The notes beneath the pieces were generated by a model. That model saw only the letters and a program-made list of their open reading frames with translations. It searched no databases and had not been told where the DNA came from. Both the position numbers and the translations under genes were made by a program. A DNA stretch of 64,000 nucleotides from Flagellimonas sp. CMM7. Lineage in GTDB: Bacteria; Bacteroidota; Bacteroidia; Flavobacteriales; Flavobacteriaceae. Shown here in pieces: positions 35,111 through 43,801 of the stretch; position 1 is the stretch's first letter; each line of letters begins with the position of its first letter. The stretch is taken from NCBI RefSeq assembly GCF_021390195.1, contig NZ_CP090003.1, positions 980,001 to 1,044,000 on the forward strand, in the 5' to 3' direction.

Positions 35111-36250
35111 ATGGGTCAAAAACAACAGGCATATCTTTCTTTGGGCAGTAACTTGGGCAATCGTTATCTGACCCTTCAAAAAGCTATATTTAGCATTCAA
35201 AAAAAAGTAGGGAAAGTTCTGGCACTCTCGTCAGTTTATGAGAATCCCGCTGTTGGTTTTGAAGGTGAGGATTTCTTAAACGCTTGTGTAGCGATTATCA
35301 CGGATTTATCTCCAACAGAACTGCTCACAACCTTGCTTCAAATTGAGCGGGATTTTGGTCGAGAACGAAGCTCTGGGGATACCTACCAATCTAGAACATT
35401 GGATATTGACATTATTCTTTATGGGAATGAAATAATCCATACCAGTGAACTGGAGATTCCACACCCTAGGATGGACCGCAGGAATTTTGTCCTAAAACCC
35501 TTGGCAGATATAGCGCCTCAGTATTATCATCCTGTTCTTAACAAGGACATTCGTAATTTATTACAGGAATGCAAGGATAGGAGCAAGCTCAGCAAAACCA
35601 AACATCAACTGTTCAAGAATCGTTTGGAATTGTTTTCCAAGCTTCAGTTTATTTCTATTGAAGGTAATATTGGGGCAGGAAAATCCACTTTGTGCAAGAT
35701 GATTGCAGAAGATTTTAATGCTAAACTGGTTTTGGAGCGTTTTGCAGACAATCCCTTTCTTCCCAAGTTTTATGAAGATCAGGCTAGATATGCTTTTCCT
35801 TTGGAAATGTCTTTTTTGGCAGACCGTTACCAACAATTTTCTGATGACACCTCCCAATTTGACCTTTTTAAGAGTTTTATGGTCAGTGACTATGATATTT
35901 TCAAATCATTGATTTTTGCAAAAATTACCTTGCAAAAAGAAGAGTTCAACCTGTATAGAAAAGTTTTCAACTTTATGTACAAGGAAGTGAGAAAGCCACA
36001 GATTTATCTTTATCTCTACCAGAATACCGAACGCCTTTTAGCAAATATTAAAAAACGCGGAAGAGATTATGAGCAAAATATTGATGCAGCCTATTTAGAA
36101 AAAATAAATCAGGGATATATGGATTTTATTAAAGGGCATCCAAACCAAAATAGTATGATTTTGGACCTGAGCGACTTAGACTTTGTAAACAATAAATCTG
36201 ATTATGAATCCATTTTAGAACAGCTTGATGAACGAATTCTTTTGCTATAA
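35111..36250 (+). CDS. folK: FolK-deoxynucleoside kinase fusion protein
   Basis: 379 residues from ATG 35111, since the longer frame from 35075 adds an unlikely tail. Residues 1-150 are 2-amino-4-hydroxy-6-hydroxymethyldihydropteridine pyrophosphokinase: AYLSLGSNLGNR, SSVYENPAVGFEG, ERSSGDTYQSRTLDIDIILYG and HPRMDRRNFVLKPL. Residues 178-379 are a deoxynucleoside kinase with P-loop IEGNIGAGKS (Lys191), LERFADNPFLPKFYED and the ADRYQQF region, plus a lid-type KKRGRDYEQ. So a folate-pathway enzyme and a nucleotide-salvage kinase are joined, both feeding DNA-precursor supply. This fusion occurs in other Bacteroidota. The frame is continuous. Confidence 0.94.
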   Translation: MGQKQQAYLSLGSNLGNRYLTLQKAIFSIQKKVGKVLALSSVYENPAVGFEGEDFLNACVAIITDLSPTELLTTLLQIERDFGRERSSGDTYQSRTLDIDIILYGNEIIHTSELEIPHPRMDRRNFVLKPLADIAPQYYHPVLNKDIRNLLQECKDRSKLSKTKHQLFKNRLELFSKLQFISIEGNIGAGKSTLCKMIAEDFNAKLVLERFADNPFLPKFYEDQARYAFPLEMSFLADRYQQFSDDTSQFDLFKSFMVSDYDIFKSLIFAKITLQKEEFNLYRKVFNFMYKEVRKPQIYLYLYQNTERLLANIKKRGRDYEQNIDAAYLEKINQGYMDFIKGHPNQNSMILDLSDLDFVNNKSDYESILEQLDERILLL

Positions 36251-36348
36251 TTTTGGGAGAATTTTAGGAAAATGTTTGGATATAACGAATGGTTTTATTT
36301 TATTAGACCTCTCTAATCGAGAAACTAACTAACTCAAACTATATGTTT

Positions 36349-36373
36349 AGCCCTGAATTTTCAGGGCTTTTTT
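36349..36373 (+). terminator. Intrinsic terminator after folK-dNK
   Basis: Stem AGCCCTGA/TCAGGGCT with an ATTT loop, then a run of six T. It lies about 100 bases after the stop and just before the convergent methyltransferase gene. Confidence 0.9.
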
Positions 36374-36377
36374 GTTT

Positions 36378-36911
36378 TTAGGAGTTTATTTTTGACCAAA
36401 TATCCCACACTACAACTCCCGTACTTACAGAGATATTTAAAGAATGTTTTGTTCCAAATTGTGGAATTTCCAAAACCACATCGCTTGCCGAAACCACCTC
36501 TTGAGATACCCCTTTTACTTCATTTCCAAAAACAAGTGCCAGCGTTTCGTTTTCTTTGGTTCCAAACTTATTCAGCATAACAGCATTTTCAGCTTGTTCC
36601 ACTGCAATTGTCTTTACCCCACTACTTTTCAGCTCTTCAATAAGTTCCAACGTGTTTTCGCGGTACTCCCAGTCTATACTATCTGTTGCTCCCAAAGCCG
36701 TTTTCCTAATGTCTTTATGCGGAGGTGTTGCCGTTATACCACACAAATAAATCTTTTGTACCAAAAAAGCATCGGCCGTTCTGAATACCGAACCTATATT
36801 ATTAAGACTGCGGATATTATCTAGGATAATGATTATAGGAGATTTTTCGGCTTTCTTGAAAGTGGCTATATCCAGCCGGTCCAATTCGCTATTTTCTAGT
36901 TTACGCATCAT
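36378..36911 (-). CDS. TrmH/SpoU-family RNA 2'-O-methyltransferase
   Basis: 177 residues, a minimal SPOUT methyltransferase. Motif 1 NIRSLNNIGSVFRTADAF holds the catalytic Arg. Motif 2 is LALVFGNEVKGVSQEVV. Motif 3 HSLNISVSTGVVVWDIW forms the SAM-binding knot. There is no N-terminal RNA-binding extension. The target RNA (tRNA Gm18-like or rRNA) cannot be told from sequence. It diverges from mutS. Confidence 0.92.
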   Translation of the reverse strand: MMRKLENSELDRLDIATFKKAEKSPIIIILDNIRSLNNIGSVFRTADAFLVQKIYLCGITATPPHKDIRKTALGATDSIDWEYRENTLELIEELKSSGVKTIAVEQAENAVMLNKFGTKENETLALVFGNEVKGVSQEVVSASDVVLEIPQFGTKHSLNISVSTGVVVWDIWSKINS

Positions 36912-37020
36912 ACTTTTTAACTATCACCCTCAAAATATCAACAAAAATTTTTGAAACATCTGGAAAGCCCTACATTCGTTCTAACCTGATTATCGACAAA
37001 AATAAAGGAATAATATCGCT

Positions 37021-39642
37021 TTGGCAGCTACAACAAAAACAAAGAAAGTAACACCGTTAATGCAGCAATACAATGCTATCAAGACCAAACATCCTGATGC
37101 GCTGTTGCTTTTTAGGGTTGGAGATTTCTATGAAACTTTTGGAGAAGATGCCATAAAGGCTTCCAAGATTTTAGGCATTATTCTAACCCACCGGAACAAT
37201 GGTGGTGACAAAACGGAATTGGCCGGTTTTCCTCACCATTCTTTAAATACCTATTTGCCCAAGCTGGTAAAAGCAGGCCAACGTGTCGCCATTTGTGATC
37301 AGCTAGAAGACCCCAAACAAACCAAAAGCATTGTAAAACGTGGTGTTACAGAGTTGGTTACGCCAGGAGTAGCTCTTAACGACGACATTCTATCCGCTAA
37401 AAGCAATAACTTTTTGTGTGCTATACACTTTGGGCGCAACAAGTTTGGAATTTCTTTTTTAGATATTTCTACAGGAGAGTTTTTAACCTCCGAGGGGTCT
37501 GCAGAGCAAATGGACAAACTACTGCAAAACTTTGCCCCAAATGAGGTTTTGGTCTCCAAAACCCATAAAAAGGAGTTTTTAGAGATTTTTGGAACGCAAT
37601 TTCATAGTTTCTTTTTGGAAGATTGGATTTTTCAAGAAGATTATGCCAATGAAAGCCTAACCTCTCACTTTAAGACCACAACTTTGCAAGGTTTTGGAAT
37701 TGATCATTTAAACCACGGCATTGTTTCTTCAGGAGCGGTACTCCATTATTTATCCGAAACCCAACACAGGCAGCTACAGCATATCAACAAAATACAAAGG
37801 ATTGCCGAGGAGGAATACGTTTGGATGGATAGATTCACGATTAGGAATCTAGAACTGTATCACTCCAACAATCTTAATGCCATTACGCTTTTGGACATTA
37901 TTGACAAGACCATTTCCCCAATGGGTGGAAGACTTCTAAAACGTTGGTTGGCATTGCCTTTAAAAAATATTGAAAAGATTCAGCAACGCCATCAGGTTGT
38001 TTCATATTTAACCGCTGAGGAAGAAGAACTTGAAAAGGTACAGCACTGGATAAAACAGATGGGCGATTTGGAACGATTGATTTCAAAACTGGCCACTGGA
38101 AAAATAAACCCCAAAGAAGTCGTTCAATTAAAGAATTCTTTGGAAGCCATTGTTCCTGTAAAGCAATTGGCCCTGGAAAGCACTAACGACTCTCTAAAAA
38201 CAATTGGGGAGCAATTAGATGCCTGTGAAGCTTTACGCTCAAAAATCAAAGAAGTTCTTAATGAGGAAGCTCCCATTAACCTTCAAAAGGGAAATACCGT
38301 AGCCATAGGATATTCTACAGAATTGGATGAACTAAGAGATTTAGCTTTTTCCGGTAAAGATTATCTGGACAAAATGTTACAACGAGAAACAGAGTCCACC
38401 GGTATTACTTCTCTCAAAATTGCATCCAACAATGTTTTTGGTTACTACATTGAGGTCCGTAACACCCATAAGGACAAGGTCCCGGAAACTTGGATCAGAA
38501 AACAAACCTTGGTCAATGCTGAGCGCTACATTACCGAGGAACTCAAAGAATACGAGGCTAAAATTTTAGGTGCTGAAGAGCGTATCTATCAATTGGAGCA
38601 ACAGTTGTTTGAGCAACTTTTGGTCTGGATGCAAGAATATATTGCCCCAGTTCAAAAGAATGCTTTTTTAATTGCACAATTGGATTGTCTCTGCGGATTT
38701 GCCCAATTGGCCAAAGAGAATAATTATATTATTCCAGAGATAGACAATTCCACAAAACTTGAAATAAAAGATGGACGTCATCCCGTAATTGAAAAACAAT
38801 TGCCCTTGGGCGAGAGTTATGTTACCAATGATGTTGTTCTAAATAGAGATGAACAACAGATTATTATGATTACAGGACCCAATATGAGTGGTAAATCTGC
38901 CATATTGAGGCAAACGGCCCTAGTAGTCCTTTTGGCTCAGATGGGAAGTTTTGTCCCTGCCTCTTCGGCCAATATTGGCGTTGTGGACAAAATATTTACC
39001 CGCGTTGGTGCCAGTGACAATATTTCTATGGGAGAATCTACTTTTATGGTAGAGATGAACGAAACGGCTTCTATCCTAAACAACCTTTCTGAGCGTAGTT
39101 TGGTACTGTTAGATGAAATTGGTCGTGGAACGAGTACTTATGATGGCATTTCCATTGCCTGGGCCATTTCTGAATATCTTCATGAACATCCTGCTCGTGC
39201 CAAGACCCTATTTGCTACGCATTACCATGAACTTAATGAGATGACCACCACTTTTGGTCGAATTAAAAATTACAATGTCTCTGTTAAAGAACTGAAGAAC
39301 AATGTGCTTTTCCTTCGGAAATTGATTCCGGGTGGTAGTGAGCATAGTTTTGGTATTCATGTAGCAAAAATGGCAGGAATGCCGCAGCAAGTGATTCAAA
39401 AAGCCAATAAAATTCTTCAAAAGCTGGAAAAATCGCATTCTAGTGCAGAAATGACGGATAAACTACAGGCCTCACAAAACGAAATGCAACTGAGCTTTTT
39501 TAATTTGGACGACCCCCTTTTAGAAGAAATTAAAGAAGAAATTTTACACCTGGACATTGATACACTCACTCCTGTTGAGGCACTTATGAAGCTTAATGAA
39601 ATTAAACGCTTGTTGAGCAAGAAGAAAACAGCATCCTCTTAA
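37021..39642 (+). CDS. mutS: DNA mismatch repair protein MutS
   Basis: 873 residues. The mismatch-contact motif is F36-Y-E38 ([12 protein letters not shown]). The ATPase domain has Walker [14 protein letters not shown], Walker [17 protein letters not shown] and the switch [12 protein letters not shown] short C-terminal helical tail ends the protein. The start is TTG at 37021 with AAAGGAA ten bases upstream. The alternative is ATG 14 codons in (MQQYNAIK), which many homologues use, so the exact start is open. It is a stand-alone gene followed by the tRNA pair. Confidence 0.96.
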   Translation: MAATTKTKKVTPLMQQYNAIKTKHPDALLLFRVGDFYETFGEDAIKASKILGIILTHRNNGGDKTELAGFPHHSLNTYLPKLVKAGQRVAICDQLEDPKQTKSIVKRGVTELVTPGVALNDDILSAKSNNFLCAIHFGRNKFGISFLDISTGEFLTSEGSAEQMDKLLQNFAPNEVLVSKTHKKEFLEIFGTQFHSFFLEDWIFQEDYANESLTSHFKTTTLQGFGIDHLNHGIVSSGAVLHYLSETQHRQLQHINKIQRIAEEEYVWMDRFTIRNLELYHSNNLNAITLLDIIDKTISPMGGRLLKRWLALPLKNIEKIQQRHQVVSYLTAEEEELEKVQHWIKQMGDLERLISKLATGKINPKEVVQLKNSLEAIVPVKQLALESTNDSLKTIGEQLDACEALRSKIKEVLNEEAPINLQKGNTVAIGYSTELDELRDLAFSGKDYLDKMLQRETESTGITSLKIASNNVFGYYIEVRNTHKDKVPETWIRKQTLVNAERYITEELKEYEAKILGAEERIYQLEQQLFEQLLVWMQEYIAPVQKNAFLIAQLDCLCGFAQLAKENNYIIPEIDNSTKLEIKDGRHPVIEKQLPLGESYVTNDVVLNRDEQQIIMITGPNMSGKSAILRQTALVVLLAQMGSFVPASSANIGVVDKIFTRVGASDNISMGESTFMVEMNETASILNNLSERSLVLLDEIGRGTSTYDGISIAWAISEYLHEHPARAKTLFATHYHELNEMTTTFGRIKNYNVSVKELKNNVLFLRKLIPGGSEHSFGIHVAKMAGMPQQVIQKANKILQKLEKSHSSAEMTDKLQASQNEMQLSFFNLDDPLLEEIKEEILHLDIDTLTPVEALMKLNEIKRLLSKKKTASS

Positions 39643-39672
39643 AAAAGTTCTTTCTATTTTATAGAAATGTAT

Positions 39673-39680
39673 TAAATTTG
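39673..39680 (+). promoter_or_regulatory. Candidate promoter of the tRNA genes
   Basis: TAAATTTG is an exact TAnnTTTG match 45 bases before tRNA-Gly. No clear -33 TTG is seen at the right distance. Confidence 0.45.
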
Positions 39681-39725
39681 CATCCGCAACGGCAAAATAT
39701 GTTGTTTGCAAATGTTCCTTAAAAT

Positions 39726-39798
39726 GCGAAAATAGCTCAGTTGGTAGAGCATCACCTTGCCAAGGTGGAGGTCGCGGGTTCGAATCCCGTTTTTCGCT
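39726..39798 (+). tRNA. tRNA-Gly (anticodon GCC)
   Basis: A complete 73-base cloverleaf: acceptor GCGAAAA/TTTTCGC, D-arm GCTC-AGTTGGTA-GAGC, anticodon arm TCACC-TTGCCAA-GGTGG with GCC at the centre, and T-arm with the TTCGAAT loop. The CCA end is not encoded. It decodes GGC/GGU. Confidence 0.97.
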
Positions 39799-39800
39799 CA

Positions 39801-39825
39801 AAACGCTGGTAAACAGCGTTTTTTT
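39801..39825 (+). terminator. Hairpin between the two tRNA genes
   Basis: Stem AAACGCTG/CAGCGTTT with a five-base loop, then a T run. It could end tRNA-Gly transcripts or be trimmed during processing, in which case tRNA-Leu needs read-through or its own promoter. Confidence 0.75.
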
Positions 39826-39836
39826 GTTTAAGTCCT

Positions 39837-39920
39837 GCTCGAGTGGTGGAATTGGTAGACACGCCGGACTTAAAATCCTGTGGGCATTAGCCCGTGCGGG
39901 TTCAAGTCCCGCCTCGAGTA
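39837..39920 (+). tRNA. tRNA-Leu (anticodon TAA)
   Basis: An 84-base class II tRNA: acceptor GCTCGAG/CTCGAGT, anticodon arm CCGGA-CTTAAAA-TCCTG with TAA, a long variable arm (GGGCATTAGCCC) and a T-arm with the TTCAAGT loop. The discriminator is A and CCA is not encoded. It decodes UUA/UUG. Confidence 0.97.
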
Positions 39921-39927
39921 CTTTAAG

Positions 39928-39964
39928 CCCTGTAAACATAATGTTTATGGGGTTTATCTTTTTT
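39928..39964 (+). terminator. Probable terminator after tRNA-Leu
   Basis: A 10-bp stem CCCTGTAAAC/GTTTATGGGG with two G-T pairs and a five-base loop, then a T-rich tract (TTTATCTTTTTTT). Stem quality is moderate. Confidence 0.6.
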
Positions 39965-40109
39965 TCTTCCTTGCATTTTCCTTGCAATGTCCCAAAATTA
40001 TTGGTTTTCTTTGACTAAAATTATCTTCAAGAAGGGAGGCAGATTTAGCTTAGTAAGCATTAATCTTGCCGACAAATAGACTATTTTATTATTGCTAACA
40101 TAATTTATA

Positions 40110-40448
40110 CTAACTAAAAGAGATTTTCCTAAAAGCCTTAATTAGTTGATAAAGCAATATTCCCATTAGCGCCCTATGGATGTAATCTAAAAAATACACT
40201 GTACTCGGTAAGTTTGCTCCATACAATTCCTGTATATTTCTAGCGGGATTTAAAAGTTGTGCAAACTTGCTTAAATGATTACCAATTTCATAACCAGTTA
40301 AACATATACTATTATAGCTTATGTTAAACACATATCCAATTTTATTGGAAAAGAATGGAACGATGACCTCATCGAACGTTGTTGTCTTTCCGTCAATTCT
40401 AAATATGTTGCTTCTGTACTTGAATCCGATGAGGTGAGTTTCTCTCAT
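40110..40448 (-). CDS. Hypothetical protein, unrecognised
   Basis: An open frame of 112 residues. The composition is protein-like, with hydrophobic stretches (VIVPFFSNKIGYVFNISY, AQLLNPARNI) and a possible amphipathic C-terminus (LLYQLIKAFRKISF), but I recognise no domain. There is no convincing ribosome binding site before the ATG. It lies just downstream of the tRNA pair, in a region that otherwise holds accessory genes and a broken gene, so it may be a degraded or orphan gene. Treat as tentative. Confidence 0.35.
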   Translation of the reverse strand: MRETHLIGFKYRSNIFRIDGKTTTFDEVIVPFFSNKIGYVFNISYNSICLTGYEIGNHLSKFAQLLNPARNIQELYGANLPSTVYFLDYIHRALMGILLYQLIKAFRKISFS

Positions 40449-40562
40449 AGTGGCTATCTATTCGGGTATTGGTGGGATGATGTAAAAAGTGAATATGGTT
40501 TTTTATGGTCAAAAAGGCATTTACATTTATGATTAGGTGAGCATAGAGAGTATCGCTAAAAT

Positions 40563-41945
40563 TTAATACTTGTAAATCCAAACATCCACTATTTCCTCGC
40601 TTTGATTCCTCCAAAACGGGTAATCAATAATTATTACCTCACCATCATCAACAAATACATTGTCAGCTGCTGAAACAACCGGGAGTTCACTGGGGGTTCC
40701 AAAAAGGTCATCAGAATCAAATATTCTCAAAGTTGAGTCAACTCCCAATATGTATACTGAACTTCCATCTTCAGAAATGAAAACGTCTCTGGCAGTTGGA
40801 GCAACTTGTTCTCCTTCTTGGTTATCAAACCCTGACTTCCACAACAAAATTGTTTCACTACCGGTCAATACGAAATCAACCTCATCATTGGTCTTGAGCA
40901 AATCGGCACCCGCTCCAAAAACCCTATCAAATAATTCAGCTGAAAGCCTATTTCCCATTAAGTCGTATTGAAAGGTTGAAATGCCACTCCCGCTGAAAAC
41001 AGCAAGTTCAATTTGATTAGCACTCGATTTGTTATATCCAATGAACTCTAACCCGTTACTAGAAAAATCAACCGAATTCAGTAGTGTAAGACTAGAACGA
41101 TCGTAAGTATACAACCGATCTGTACCACCGACAAAAAGGAGGTTGTTAACCTTAAGAACTTGACCAGTGTAAAGGTCGAATTGGCCAGGCAACTCAATTG
41201 TATTTATTATATCCAAAGTTGTACCATCAACAACTAGGATTTTCCCGAAATCATCAACGATATAAAGTTCGAACCTGCCATTGTGAACACCATCGGATAT
41301 AGCAAGCTTAGCCCTAAAATCTGTCCAAGTTATATTATCAAATTCCTTCTCAACAATAACTTGATTTTCCTTGTAGTTAAAAACTGTAATCTTCAAAGGG
41401 TTGATAGCAAACCCCTGACTATCTCTGTCATATGACATGAAGTATAATAAATCATCCTTGGAATTATGAAAAATATTGACATTGAGTAATTGGGTAGAAA
41501 GGACTAGGGCACCATTCAAAGTTTGAAATGTTAATTCCTCTCCGTAGGAAGTGCCGCCATCGTTAGTGGCGTATGCCCTAACATAATATGTTGTATCCGT
41601 TTCAAGTGATTCTATTGTCGCCGAAAAGGAATCAATTCCCTGTCCAAGGGACAATCTATTGTTGCTAATAGTCGGATTAGGTAACGTATTCCAAACAAAA
41701 CCCTTTTCAGAAATTAGACTTGATCCACTTGCTATAACACTGCTCGAGGCTTCGATGTTGATAGCGCCGATATTCATTATCTCCGATGCGCCAAGGGAAG
41801 GGAGAACAATGTCTTCGTTTGGATTTTCTTGTGGAGTTTCATCACCTTGGGGATCATTGGTAATTATAGGTTCTTCACTTGAAGAACTACACGCGCAAAC
41901 AATGAGAATTGTAACCAATAAGCCGGTAATTACGTTAAGTTTCAT
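40563..41945 (-). CDS. Lipoprotein with FN3-like and propeller-like regions
   Basis: 460 residues from ATG 41945; the frame extends 12 codons upstream, but the signal peptide starts here. The lipoprotein signal is MKLNVITGLLVTILIV then CAC with Cys19. After a Glu/Pro/Asp-rich linker, residues about 60-145 match the Bacteroidota fibronectin-like module (SLISEKGFVWNT, TYYVRAYATNDGGTSYGEELTF). The remainder (about 150-455) reads as WD40/PQQ-like blades (NLLFVGGTDRLYTYDRSSL, SEDGSSVYILGVDSTLRIFD). A cell-surface binding role is likely; no catalytic motif is visible. It is alone in its orientation and lies between the tRNAs and the broken HTH gene. Confidence 0.85.
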   Translation of the reverse strand: MKLNVITGLLVTILIVCACSSSSEEPIITNDPQGDETPQENPNEDIVLPSLGASEIMNIGAINIEASSSVIASGSSLISEKGFVWNTLPNPTISNNRLSLGQGIDSFSATIESLETDTTYYVRAYATNDGGTSYGEELTFQTLNGALVLSTQLLNVNIFHNSKDDLLYFMSYDRDSQGFAINPLKITVFNYKENQVIVEKEFDNITWTDFRAKLAISDGVHNGRFELYIVDDFGKILVVDGTTLDIINTIELPGQFDLYTGQVLKVNNLLFVGGTDRLYTYDRSSLTLLNSVDFSSNGLEFIGYNKSSANQIELAVFSGSGISTFQYDLMGNRLSAELFDRVFGAGADLLKTNDEVDFVLTGSETILLWKSGFDNQEGEQVAPTARDVFISEDGSSVYILGVDSTLRIFDSDDLFGTPSELPVVSAADNVFVDDGEVIIIDYPFWRNQSEEIVDVWIYKY

Positions 41946-42224
41946 GGTGGGATTTTGAATATAGTATAATAATACAAACACGATGTTCCATTACCAAATG
42001 TTTTGGGAGTATTAACCCAAATCTCCGACAACGGTTTATAGACAAGGTCTCAAGAATCAAAAACAGTAAGTATAAATTCCTTTTTTTAGCGTTATAAAAA
42101 AAATCCGTCATGCTCGGCAGTGATGTTGGAATTTATTACAATTGATACTAAGTTATATTAAGTTCAATGTTGAGTTTTGCTAAGTTCATAATGTGAACAG
42201 ATGGCAAGGAATTGAAAATCTAAC

Positions 42225-42242
42225 CACTACGCGCGCGTAGTG
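42225..42242. repeat. 18-bp perfect GC-rich palindrome
   Basis: CACTACGCGCGCGTAGTG is a perfect 18-bp palindrome with an alternating CG core, in AT-rich surroundings and 20 bases beyond the stop of the broken HTH gene. It could be an operator, a protein-binding or recombination site, or the stem of a terminator. No T run follows on either side. Confidence 0.7.
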
Positions 42243-42261
42243 ACCATCAAAAAGTCTTCCA

Positions 42262-42504
42262 TTACGCTACCTCAAAATACTTCTTTGTGTTGGTAATACG
42301 ATAGGAATGATACTTGCCCATCCTTACCTCAACATCAAATCCCAACTGGACCATTAAGTACAAATAGCGTTATACGCTCTTTCCGTGGATGCTGAGTTGC
42401 TCGTTTATCTCCCTGATGGTTCTGAACTCTGAGAAGAACTTTATGAGTTTAAGCACCCTTTCCACTCGTCTGGTGTTGTTTATGGGATTTCCTTTAATTA
42501 TGAG
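42262..42504 (-). pseudogene. Broken small HTH (DeoR/HTH_11-like) protein gene
   Basis: On the minus strand the frame reads GNPINNTRRVERVLKLIKFF, then SEFRTIREINEQLSIHGKSV, a TAA stop (42370-42372), then RYLYLMVQLGFDVEVRM and GKYHSYRITNTKKYFEVA with a final TAA at 42262-42264. The two halves together form one winged helix-turn-helix of about 80 residues: a recognition helix SIHGKSV-RYLYLM and a wing VEVRMGKYHSYRI. The internal stop most simply replaces a Tyr codon (TAC/TAT to TAA). No ATG is seen at the 5' end; a TAG lies just upstream of the frame, so the start is also lost or non-standard. Too short and broken for automated ORF calling. Confidence 0.7.
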
Positions 42505-42751
42505 CCTAAACTAGGTTAGTTTCAATAGTAAAAGCGAGTTATTCAAATGAAGTGTCTAAGATTGTGAGTGAAACGTCCTTAAGATGGAATGAAGCAAAAT
42601 TCTTATGTAAATTACATAAAAGCACTTCTGTCTTAAGTAGGTAGACTCTTTTAATTATTTGATTATTAGTGGTTTTTCCTCAAACTCTCTTTCATCTCGT
42701 CAAAAAAAATTTACGCGAAGCATACATTCATCAATCAAAATCGTGCATGCG

Positions 42752-42795
42752 TCAATTTCTTCCAAGTTAAAAGGGACATATACACTACTTTTTTG
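42752..42795 (+). promoter_or_regulatory. Promoter region of collagen-like gene 1 with conserved box
   Basis: The 17-base box TCAATTTCTTCCAAGTT (42752-42768) is followed after exactly 17 bases by TACTTTTT (42786-42793; 7 of 8 to TAnnTTTG). The same box, spacing and -7 type occur upstream of the neighbouring paralogue, which supports a shared promoter or regulator site. Confidence 0.6.
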
Positions 42796-42819
42796 ATTCT
42801 AATAAAATTTTTAAAGGAT

Positions 42820-43671
42820 ATGAAATTAAATCGACTATTTCCTGCAGCAATAGTTATAATAACAGTCTGTTTAACTTCTTGCACCACAGAAGATGGGTTG
42901 GATGGAGTTAAAGGCGACCCTGGTACCATAGGGGACGGTGCAACCGGTATTAATTGTTGGGATACTAATAGTAATGGCACAAACGATGAGGAAGAGGATA
43001 CGAATCAAGATGGTGAGTTCAATGCCCTTGATTGTAGGGGAATGGATGGTGCTGATGGAGCGAACGGAGTTGACGGAGTTGACGGGGAAAATGGAACAAA
43101 CGGAAGCAACGGGGAAAACGGAGTTGACGGGGTTGGTCTTGAAGATATGCTCAGATTCGGATCTATTGAGGTAGAATTACAAGGAATCAGACCGGATAAT
43201 GTAGCCTTTGCTAATAATGAGTCTTTCAGATATACCCCTGTCGATGGAGATGATATAGACACATACAACAGTGTAGTGTCTAATAATCAAGGAAATGATA
43301 TTGTATACCAATTTGAATTACGCCGTTTTTTAAGTACACCTGATGAAGTGTACCAGATTGCCTTCGCTGATATTTCATTATCCATAACCAAACCAGAGCA
43401 ACTTCCATTTGTCTTTAATCAAGCTTCCATACAAATAAACAACTACGCAGTTATAGGAAATGACAATAAATACTTTGTTTTGGATGATCAGTTTGACAAT
43501 AATGGTCCCGGGGTCACTGATTTTGTGCTTTCAGATATATCTTTTGATACTGTTACGAACAATCTCCAATTTTCCTACTCGTTTACCGTCGATGCTGCAA
43601 ACAACGACTCTAATAACGAACTCAACATATCCGGCAATGTAGACGTATTTGTTTTGGAACTGATAAATTAA
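42820..43671 (+). CDS. Collagen-like repeat lipoprotein 1
   Basis: 283 residues from ATG 42820, with AAAGGA two bases upstream. The lipoprotein signal ends in CLTSC (Cys21). Residues about 25-105 hold two runs of Gly-X-Y triplets (GLDGVKGDPGTIGDG; GADGANGVDGVDGENGTNG). Between them is the segment NCWDTNSNGTNDEEEDTNQD, a calcium-binding-like acidic loop common in Flavobacteriia. The C-terminal domain (about 110-283) is beta-rich and shared with the next gene: (I/M)xxxGxRPDN(V/L)AF, FELRRFLS-type, Y(A/S)VIGNDN and a final NISGNVDVFVLE strand. Function is unknown; a surface stalk with a binding head is the simplest reading. Confidence 0.88.
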   Translation: MKLNRLFPAAIVIITVCLTSCTTEDGLDGVKGDPGTIGDGATGINCWDTNSNGTNDEEEDTNQDGEFNALDCRGMDGADGANGVDGVDGENGTNGSNGENGVDGVGLEDMLRFGSIEVELQGIRPDNVAFANNESFRYTPVDGDDIDTYNSVVSNNQGNDIVYQFELRRFLSTPDEVYQIAFADISLSITKPEQLPFVFNQASIQINNYAVIGNDNKYFVLDDQFDNNGPGVTDFVLSDISFDTVTNNLQFSYSFTVDAANNDSNNELNISGNVDVFVLELIN

Positions 43672-43721
43672 GGTTGATTTTTCCTGAGAATGAGCATCTA
43701 TCAACTCAAACTAGTCGCACA

Positions 43722-43763
43722 TCAATTCTTTCCAAGTTTCTATATAAGGTCAAATTATTTTTG
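43722..43763 (+). promoter_or_regulatory. Promoter region of collagen-like gene 2 with conserved box
   Basis: TCAATTCTTTCCAAGTT (43722-43738) matches the box of gene 1 at 15 of 17 positions. It is followed after the same 17-base spacer by TATTTTTG (43756-43763), an exact TAnnTTTG match. The ATG is 38 bases further on. Confidence 0.65.
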
Positions 43764-43801
43764 TCACAAATAACAGTACAACCCTTATTAAAACAATACT
43801 T

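Larger units (their letters stand above)
41946..42819. other. 874-base region without an intact gene
   Basis: This gap holds a broken HTH gene (42262-42504), an 18-bp palindrome beside it (42225-42242), two direct copies of TAAGTTCA near 42158 and 42181, and the promoter box of the first collagen-like gene at its right end. The stretches 41960-42150 and 42520-42740 show no convincing ORF or RNA that I can recognise. The content suggests decay of a former accessory element. Confidence 0.6.

Noticed and set aside
39544..39987. A 147-residue minus-strand frame containing NPRPPPWQGDALPTEL and AGLEPARANAHRIL
   Set aside because: These words are the familiar translation of the antisense of tRNA genes; the frame covers tRNA-Gly and tRNA-Leu and ends inside mutS. 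Not a protein gene.
40399..40614. 71-residue minus-strand frame overlapping the propeller lipoprotein end
   Set aside because: It overlaps the lipoprotein gene end and the tentative 112-residue frame, and has no domain or ribosome site.
42793..42819. Longer start for collagen-like lipoprotein 1 (MILIKFLKD...)
   Set aside because: The -7 element and AAAGGA site fit the ATG at 42820, and the signal peptide begins there.
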